From Burkholderiaceae bacterium (GTDB lineage: Bacteria > Pseudomonadota > Gammaproteobacteria > Burkholderiales > Burkholderiaceae_C): a stretch of 44,137 nt of DNA. The notes beneath the pieces were generated by a model. The model was not told the DNA's origin, ran no database searches, and worked only from the letters and a program-made list of their open reading frames with translations. A program made the position numbers and the translations under genes. Below are positions 34,388 to 41,400 of this stretch, one piece after another; within the stretch, counting starts at the first letter, position 1; every line of letters starts with the position of its first letter. The stretch lies in assembly GCA_030654805.1 (NCBI GenBank), contig JAURWR010000029.1:1-44137 (forward strand). Direction: 5' to 3'.

Positions 34388-35344
34388 ATGCAGCCCACCC
34401 CGAACGCGACCGTCCCACCCCACCCGCCGGCTGTGGCCGTGCTGCTGTGCAGCTATCAAGGCGAACGCCACCTGGCCGAACAGCTCGATTCGATCGCCGC
34501 CCAGACCCACCGCCGCTGGCGCGTGTGGGTGTCCGATGACGGATCGACAGACGGCACCATGGCGGTCCTGGAGCGCTATCGATCTCGGTGGGGCGCCGAT
34601 CGCCTGGCTGTTCTGGGTGGTCCGGCCGCCGGTTTTGCCGCCAACTTCCGGTCGCTGACCTGCCACGCGAACATCGACGCAGACTGCTACGCCTGGTGCG
34701 ACCAGGACGATGTGTGGGAGCCTGCGAAGCTCGAACGCGCGCTTGCGTGGCTGCAGCGCGTACCCACGGACACGCCCGCCGTGTACGGCAGCCGCACGCT
34801 GCTGACCAATGAAGCGAATCAGGCCATCGGCAAGTCGCCCTTGTTCACCCGGCCGCCCAGCTTCCCGAATGCGCTGGTGCAAAGCATCGCTGGCGGCAAC
34901 ACGATGGTGTTCAACCGCGCTGCGCGCGATTTGCTCATTCAGGCCAATGCGGAAGGTGAGGCGGTGGCCCCCGATTGGTTGGTTTATCTTCTCGTCAGCG
35001 GGTGCGGTGGCCAGATCCTTTACGACCCGTGGCCCAGCGTGCGCTACCGACAGCACGACGCCAATCTGAGCGGGTCGAACCTCAGCCTGCGCGCTCGCTG
35101 GCAACGGATGCAGTTGCTGCTGGGCGGGCAGTTCAAGGTCTGGGTCGACGCCAATGTCGCGCTGCTGGCCCGCGTCAGGGATCGGATGCCCGAACCCAAC
35201 CGCCAGACCCTGGACACCTTCGTCCACGCACGCCGTCAGCCGATGCTTCGTCGACTGCTGGGGCTCAGACAGTCCGGCGTGCACCGGCAGACAGCCTTCG
35301 GCAACTTCGGTTTGGCGGTGGCAGCGCTTCTGAATCGGCTGTGA
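34388..35344 (+). CDS. GT2-family glycosyltransferase
   Basis: 318 residues from the ATG at 34388; the frame is open a little further up (TTG at 34367). GT-A fold signatures: VAVLLCSYQGERHLAEQLDSI, WVSDDGSTDGT, and the metal-binding region CYAWCDQDDVWEPAKLERAL, followed by SIAGGNTMVFNRAARDL and APDWLVYLL. This resembles the rhamnosyl- or glycosyltransferases of O-antigen clusters that add a sugar from a nucleotide donor to a lipid-linked chain. It is divergent from the giant glycosyltransferase, with about 110 bases between starts, so promoters for both should lie there. It ends just before the ahpC promoter region and marks the right end of the polysaccharide region. Confidence 0.9.
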   Translation: MQPTPNATVPPHPPAVAVLLCSYQGERHLAEQLDSIAAQTHRRWRVWVSDDGSTDGTMAVLERYRSRWGADRLAVLGGPAAGFAANFRSLTCHANIDADCYAWCDQDDVWEPAKLERALAWLQRVPTDTPAVYGSRTLLTNEANQAIGKSPLFTRPPSFPNALVQSIAGGNTMVFNRAARDLLIQANAEGEAVAPDWLVYLLVSGCGGQILYDPWPSVRYRQHDANLSGSNLSLRARWQRMQLLLGGQFKVWVDANVALLARVRDRMPEPNRQTLDTFVHARRQPMLRRLLGLRQSGVHRQTAFGNFGLAVAALLNRL

Positions 35345-35372
35345 CCGAACCGTGACGCATGACCCTCTTCCG

Positions 35373-35437
35373 ATAGAAAAAGCGTATACCTTTCATTTTT
35401 CCAATTCATAAATGGCATGGATTAGGACACCTATCAT
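35373..35437 (+). promoter_or_regulatory. OxyR-like site and promoter of ahpC
   Basis: Four tetranucleotides with seven-base spacers, ATAG (35373), GTAT (35384), ATTT (35395) and TCAT (35406), resemble the OxyR pattern ATAG-N7-CTAT-N7-ATAG-N7-CTAT. A -10-like TATCAT lies at 35432-35437, placing the site just upstream of the expected -35 position, as in peroxide-activated promoters. The surrounding stretch is AT-rich. The ahpC start is at 35481. Confidence 0.55.
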
Positions 35438-35480
35438 TTGGATGCCATTTCACGGCGAATCATCGCAACAGGAGATCCCC

Positions 35481-36044
35481 ATGTCATTGATCAACACCCA
35501 AATCAAGCCTTTCGCGGCCACCGCTTACCAGAACGGCAAGTTCCTCGACATCACCCAGGACACCCTGAAGGGCAAGTGGTCGGCGATCGTTTTCTACCCC
35601 GCAGACTTCACCTTCGTCTGCCCGACCGAGCTGGAAGACCTGGCCGACAACTACGCTGAATTCCAGAAGCTGGGCGTCGAGATCTACGCCGTGTCGACCG
35701 ACACGCACTTCACGCACAAGGGCTGGGCCGATGCGTCGCCAGCGATCAAGAAGGTCAAGTACCCGATGGTCGGCGACCCGACCGGCACGCTCTCGCGCAA
35801 TTTCGAAGTCATGATCGAAGAAGCTGGCCTCGCGCTGCGCGGCACCTTCGTGATCAACCCCGAAGGTCAGATCAAGGTGCTCGAAGTCCTCGACCTCGGC
35901 ATCGGCCGTGACGCCAAGGAGTTGCTGCGCAAGATCAAGGCGGCCCAGTACGTCGCTTCGCACCCGGGTGAAGTCTGCCCGGCCAAGTGGAGCGAAGGCG
36001 CCAAGACGCTGACCCCGTCGCTGGACCTCGTCGGCAAGATCTGA
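35481..36044 (+). CDS. ahpC: Alkyl hydroperoxide reductase, peroxiredoxin subunit
   Basis: 187 residues, the standard AhpC length. It is a typical 2-Cys peroxiredoxin: peroxidatic Cys47 in [13 protein letters not shown] and resolving Cys166 in [10 protein letters not shown] near the C-terminus. It reduces hydrogen peroxide, organic peroxides and peroxynitrite in the cytoplasm and is itself reduced by AhpF. An AGGAG ribosome site precedes the ATG, and an OxyR-like site lies upstream. The reductase gene ahpF follows after about 140 bases, with a small hairpin (GATCGG/CCGATC) near 36043-36059 that may adjust the ratio of the two products. Confidence 0.98.
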   Translation: MSLINTQIKPFAATAYQNGKFLDITQDTLKGKWSAIVFYPADFTFVCPTELEDLADNYAEFQKLGVEIYAVSTDTHFTHKGWADASPAIKKVKYPMVGDPTGTLSRNFEVMIEEAGLALRGTFVINPEGQIKVLEVLDLGIGRDAKELLRKIKAAQYVASHPGEVCPAKWSEGAKTLTPSLDLVGKI

Positions 36045-36185
36045 TCGGACATCCCGATCGCATGTGACCGCCCGGTGAACCTCATCGGGTGGTTTTCATC
36101 CGCCGCGAGCCCACAACGCTGGCGGCGGATCTGAATGACGCCCGATCGAGGCGTTTGCATTCGTCACCACACCAGGAGACCCACC

Positions 36186-37781
36186 ATGCTGGACGACACC
36201 CTCAAGGCTCAATTGCAGGCCTACCTCGAACGCGTCAAGCTGCCGTTCGAGATCGTTGCGTCCCTGGACGACAGCGACGCCTCGCGCGAAATGCACGGCC
36301 TGCTGCAAGACGTCGTCAGCCTGTGCGACAAGATCACGTTGAAGACCGATGGCACCGACGCCCGCAAGCCGTCGTTCACGCTGGCCCGCATCGGCGACAC
36401 GCCGCGCATCCGCTTCGCCGCGATCCCGCTGGGGCATGAATTCACCTCGCTCGTGCTGGCCTTGCTACAGGTCGGTGGCCACCCGGCCAAGGTCGAGGCC
36501 GAGCTCATCGAACAAATCAAGAACCTCGACGGAGATTTCCGCTTCGAGACGTACGTTTCATTGAGCTGCCACAACTGCCCGGACGTGGTCCAGGCGCTGA
36601 ACCTGATGGCGGTGTTGAATCCGCGCATCCAGCACGTCACGATCGACGGCGGGCTTTACCAGAAGGAAGTCGAGGATCGCCAGGTGCTGGCGGTGCCGAT
36701 GGTGTTCCTGAACGGCGAGCTTTTCGGTCAGGGCCGCATGGAGGCCGAAGGGATCGTCGCCAAACTCGACAAGGGTGCCGCAGCGCGCGACGCGGTCAAG
36801 CTGAGCGCCAAGGCCCCTTACGACGTGCTGATCGTCGGCGGCGGCCCGGCCGGTGCCGCAGCGGCCGTGTACGCGGCGCGCAAGGGCATCCGCACCGGCG
36901 TGATGGCCGAGCGTTTCGGCGGCCAGACGCTCGACACGCTGGGCATCGAGAACTTCATTTCAGTGCTGGAAACCGACGGCCCGAAATTCGCGATGGCGCT
37001 GGAGCAGCACGCGAAGCAGTACGGCGTCGACATCATGAATCTGCAACGCGCCGAAAAGTTGATCCCGGCGGACCCGGTGACCGGCCTGATCGAGGTGCAA
37101 CTCGCCAACGGCGGCTCGCTGAAGAGCAAGACCGTGATCCTGTCGACCGGCGCGCGCTGGCGCGAAGTCAACGTGCCCGGCGAGCAGCAGTACCGCAATC
37201 ACGGCGTGGCCTACTGCCCGCACTGCGACGGGCCGCTGTTCAAGGGCAAGAAGGTCTCTGTCATCGGCGGTGGCAACTCCGGCGTCGAAGCGGCAATCGA
37301 CCTGGCAGGCCTCGTCGGCCACGTGACGCTGATCGAGTTCGGCGAGCAGTTGCGCGCCGACGCGGTGCTGGTCAACAAGTTGAAAAGCCTGTCCAACGTC
37401 ACCATTCACACCCAGGCCCAGACCACCGAGATCACCGGCGATGGCGCGAAGGTCAACGGACTGACCTACACCGACCGCCCCTCCGGCACGTCGCACCACA
37501 TCGACCTGGAAGGCGTGTTCGTGCAGATCGGCCTGGTGCCGAACTCCGAGTGGCTGAAAGGCACGCTCGAACTGTCACGCCACGGTGAGATCGTGGTCGA
37601 CGCCCGCGGCCAGACCTCGCTGCCGGGCGTCTTCGCAGCCGGCGACGTGACGACCACACCGTTCAAGCAGATCATCATCGCCACCGGCGAAGGCGCGAAG
37701 GCCGCATTGAGCGCGTTCGATCACCTGATCCGCTCGTCGGCACCCGCTGCGACGCCGGCGCCGCAAGCCGCGACGGTCTGA
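36186..37781 (+). CDS. ahpF: Alkyl hydroperoxide reductase, flavoprotein subunit
   Basis: 531 residues from the ATG at 36186, which has AGGAG ten bases ahead. The N-terminal domain holds two thioredoxin-like folds with the CHNC pair Cys128/Cys131. The C-terminal thioredoxin-reductase-like part has the FAD motif [21 protein letters not shown], the redox pair Cys344/Cys347 in YCPHCDGP, the NADH-binding [18 protein letters not shown], and the FAD-binding [19 protein letters not shown]. It passes electrons from NADH through FAD and both disulfides to AhpC. Forms one unit with ahpC, presumably under OxyR control. The Pro/Ala-rich end ([14 protein letters not shown]) is an unremarkable tail. Confidence 0.98.
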   Translation: MLDDTLKAQLQAYLERVKLPFEIVASLDDSDASREMHGLLQDVVSLCDKITLKTDGTDARKPSFTLARIGDTPRIRFAAIPLGHEFTSLVLALLQVGGHPAKVEAELIEQIKNLDGDFRFETYVSLSCHNCPDVVQALNLMAVLNPRIQHVTIDGGLYQKEVEDRQVLAVPMVFLNGELFGQGRMEAEGIVAKLDKGAAARDAVKLSAKAPYDVLIVGGGPAGAAAAVYAARKGIRTGVMAERFGGQTLDTLGIENFISVLETDGPKFAMALEQHAKQYGVDIMNLQRAEKLIPADPVTGLIEVQLANGGSLKSKTVILSTGARWREVNVPGEQQYRNHGVAYCPHCDGPLFKGKKVSVIGGGNSGVEAAIDLAGLVGHVTLIEFGEQLRADAVLVNKLKSLSNVTIHTQAQTTEITGDGAKVNGLTYTDRPSGTSHHIDLEGVFVQIGLVPNSEWLKGTLELSRHGEIVVDARGQTSLPGVFAAGDVTTTPFKQIIIATGEGAKAALSAFDHLIRSSAPAATPAPQAATV

Positions 37782-37796
37782 CATCGACCGAAAGGC

Positions 37797-37821
37797 CGGC
37801 GAGCAGTTGATCTGCTCGCCG
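37797..37821 (+). terminator. Candidate terminator hairpin after ahpF
   Basis: CGGCGAGCAG (37797-37806), five-base loop, CTGCTCGCCG (37812-37821), a perfect 10-bp stem 15 bases after the ahpF stop. No T-run follows, so it may act as a Rho-assisted end or mRNA-stabilising hairpin. Confidence 0.55.
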
Positions 37822-37866
37822 TGCCCTCTCAGGAAGTCCGCACCGCCCCGTGGACGCAGTGACGTG

Positions 37867-38250
37867 TCACTTGCGAACGCGGCAGATCGCCGTGACGACC
37901 GGGGTGACGCGCTGACCGCTGGAATTCACGATGTAGCCACGAGCCCGGCCGTCGACGATGAAGGTCGGCGCAATGCGGGCAGCACCGGCGGCAACGTCGG
38001 CCGGGTTGCTGTCGAAGTCGAATTCAGCCTCGTCGCCGTTCGCGCTCTCGAACGGGGTGGTGGCCGTTGCCGAACCGGATTCGAGCACCGCGCGATACGA
38101 ACCCGGTGCGAGGTTGTTTCCATCGACCGAGGCCTTGGAACGGTTGCCGCGCTTTTCGCAGCTCACGCTGACATCGGCGGCCTGGGCAGCAAAGCTGACA
38201 AGCGTCAATGCGGCGATCGAGAGGAGGTGGGTGGACAGACGATGGGACAT
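37867..38250 (-). CDS. Small secreted protein of unknown function
   Basis: 127 residues with an AGGAG ribosome site and ATG at 38250. A clear signal peptide (HLLSIAALTLVSFAAQA, cleavage at AQA-AD) precedes a mature domain of about 100 residues starting ADVSVSCEKRGNRSKASVDG. Two cysteines (in SVSCEKRG and TAICRVRK) could form a disulfide in the periplasm. The small beta-rich sequence (SYRAVLESGSATATTP, DGRARGYIVNSSG) resembles exported proteins of unknown role common in Burkholderiales. It lies between ahpF (convergent) and uvrA; the 220 bases upstream of its start show no clear further feature. Confidence 0.75.
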   Translation of the reverse strand: MSHRLSTHLLSIAALTLVSFAAQAADVSVSCEKRGNRSKASVDGNNLAPGSYRAVLESGSATATTPFESANGDEAEFDFDSNPADVAAGAARIAPTFIVDGRARGYIVNSSGQRVTPVVTAICRVRK

Positions 38251-38472
38251 GGTGTGCTCCTGAATTCAAGGTGAGTTGCAAGGTCGTCGACCCGTGCCAT
38301 TCATCGAGGTCGACACCCTTGATCCGCAGCCTCCGTGCCATGCGCTCCATGAATCCTGGAATGACTTCAACCCACTGTCACCATTGAACATTCATCGTTT
38401 GTAAGGCTCCGTAACAAGTGCCTTCTGCGCGAAATCACCCACCCGCCTGGGCGAGTTCACCCAGCCCGGACT

Positions 38473-41400
38473 TCAGAGGGAATCGACGTGACTCCGAGCG
38501 TCGATCGTGCTGTCGGAGCGGCGAGCCAGCACCGGTCGAAGTGCGGCTCCGGTATGACTGGCCAGCACCGCCAGCAGATCCTCCGGCGTCGCGGCGGCGA
38601 CCACCCGGCCGCCGTGCATGCCGCCTTCGGGGCCCAGATCGATGACCCAGTCAGCCTCGGCGATCACGTCCAGGTCGTGCTCGATCACGACCACGCTGTG
38701 CCCACCATCGACCAGCCGGTGCAGCACGCGGATCAGCTTCTCGACATCGGCCATGTGCAGGCCCACCGTCGGCTCGTCGAGCACGTACAGCGTGTGCGGT
38801 GCCTTGTTGCCGCGCTTGCCGACGTCGTCGCGCACCTTGGTCAGCTCGGTCACCAGTTTCAAGCGCTGCGCTTCGCCGCCGCTGAGCGTCGGTGACGGCT
38901 GACCCAGCGTGAGATAACCCAGGCCGACATCCTTCATCAGCCGCAGCGGGTGGCTGATCGCCGGCATGCTGGCGAAGAAATCGACTGCCTCGTCGATCTC
39001 CATCCCGAGCACGTCGCCGATGTTCTTGCCGCGCCAGGTGACCGCAAGCGTTTCCGGGTTGAAGCGCTGGCCGTGACACTGGTCGCAGGGCACCTTCACG
39101 TCAGGCAGGAAGCTCATCTCGATCGTGCGCATGCCCTGGCCTTCACAGGCGGGGCAGCGACCGTCTCCGGTGTTGAAACTGAATCGGTTCGGCGCGTAGC
39201 CGCGCGCGCGAGATTCCAGCGTGTCTGCAAACAGCTTGCGTATCGTGTCCCAGAAGCCGATGTAGGTCGCCGGACAACTGCGCGGCGTCTTGCCGATCGG
39301 CGTCTGGTCTACCTCGAGAACGCGGTCGATATAGCCCCAGCCTTCGATGCTGTCGCAGCCCTGCCATTTCGGACTGCCACCGCGCACGTTGATGAATTGC
39401 AGGTTCGCCAGCAGCACGTCGCGGGCGAGCGTCGACTTGCCCGAGCCGCTGACGCCGGTGATCGCGACCAGCCGCTTCAGCGGCAAGTCGATCGTCACCT
39501 GCTGCAGGTTGTGCAGCGTCGCGCCCTGAATCGTCAGGCACCGGTTGGCCTCGGACTCTCGCGGCGCACTGGCATCGAGAGCCACCACTTCGCGCCGAAC
39601 CTGCAACGGGTGGATCAGCGGGTTTGCCAGCAGACGCCCGGTCTGCGAATCGGGGGCGGCCGCGAGATCGGCAACGGTCCCCTGCGCGACCAGCCGCCCA
39701 CCCCGGCTGCCGGCACCCGGTCCGATGTCGATCAGGTGATCGGCACGGCGGATCGTGTCCTCGTCGTGCTCGACCACCACCAGCGTGTTGCCCTTGTCGC
39801 TGAGCGTCTTCAGCGCCTTCAGCAGGATCTGGTTGTCGCGCGGGTGCAGGCCGATCGTCGGTTCGTCGAGCACGTAGCACACGCCCTGCAGGTTGCTGCC
39901 GAGCTGGGCGGCCAGCCGGATGCGCTGCGCCTCGCCGCCGCTCAGCGTCGGCGCCGCGCGATCGAGCGTCAGGTAGCCAAGGCCGACCTCCTCGAGGAAT
40001 TCGAGCCGGCCGCGGATCTCGCTGACCACATCGCGCGCGATTTCGGCATCGCGTCCCGTCAGTTGCAGCGACTCGACCCAGCGCCGCGCACCGGCCACCG
40101 ACCATTGCGCGATCCCCGCGATCGAATGTCCCTCGAACGTGACCTGCCGAGACACCGGATTCAGCCTCGTTCCAGCGCAATCCGCACAGGGTTCGTCGAC
40201 CAGGCCTTCGGCTTCGCTTTCCTCGGACGGGAAGCTCTGCTCCCGCCCCTTGTTGTCATCGTCGCGCACCGAGTCGTCGTAGACCTTGCGCTGCTCGCGC
40301 GTCAGCGCCAGCCCGGTGCCGACGCAGGTGGTGCACCAGCCGTGCTTGCTGTTGTAGCTGAACATCCGCGGATCGAGCTCGGGGTAGCTGGTGCCGCAGG
40401 TGGGGCAGGCGCGCTTGGTCGAGAACACCTTGATGCGGCCGATGCCTGCCGTGGACGACCCGCTGCGCATCGCTTCGGTTAGGCCGTTCAATGGCGTCAG
40501 CAGGTGCATCACGCCCTTGCCGAGGTCGAGCGCCTTCGCCAGCGCCGCGCGCAGCTCGCCTTCGCGGTCGGCGCTGACGATGATGTCGGCCACCGGCAGT
40601 TCCAGCGTGTGTTCCTTGAAGCGATCGAGGCGCGGCCACGGCTCGACCGGCAGGAATTCGCCATCGACGCGCAGGTGCGTGTGGCCGCGCGCTTTCGCCC
40701 ATTTGGCGAGATCGGTGTAGACGCCCTTGCGCGCCACCACCAGCGGCGCCAGCAGGCCGACATGCTCGCCGCGGTGGTCGCGTAACAACTGCGCGGCGAT
40801 GCTCTCGGCCGACTGCGGGCGCACCTCGGCACCGTCCTTCACGCAGTGCTGCAGCCCGAGCTTGACGTACAGCAAGCGCAGGAAATGCCAGACCTCGGTG
40901 GTCGTCGCGACGGTGCTCTTGCGCCCGCCGCGGCTCCAGCGCTGCTCGATCGCGACCGTCGGCGGGATGCCATAGACCGCATCGACCTCGGGCCGGCCCG
41001 CTGGCTGCACGATGCTGCGTGCATAGGCGTTCAGGCTTTCGAGGTAGCGACGCTGGCCTTCGTTGAACAGGATGTCGAAGGCCAGCGTGCTCTTGCCCGA
41101 CCCCGACACGCCGGTGACGACGGTGAACCGGCCACGCGGAATGCTGACGTCCAGCGACTTCAGGTTGTGCTCGCGCGCATTGACGATGCGGATCGACTCG
41201 TCGACGGCGATCCGCTCGGTGCGCGCCGCTTTCAGCAAGAGCTGCAACGGCACGCCTTCTTCGACCGCCAGCCCGCCCAGACCCATGGCGCGGTCGTAAT
41301 CGACCAGCGCGCGCCCGGTGTGCGACGTCGGGTGCTGCTTCACATCGGCCGGCGTTCCGGTGCAAACCACCTGCCCGCCGCCCTCGCCGCCTTCTGGGCC

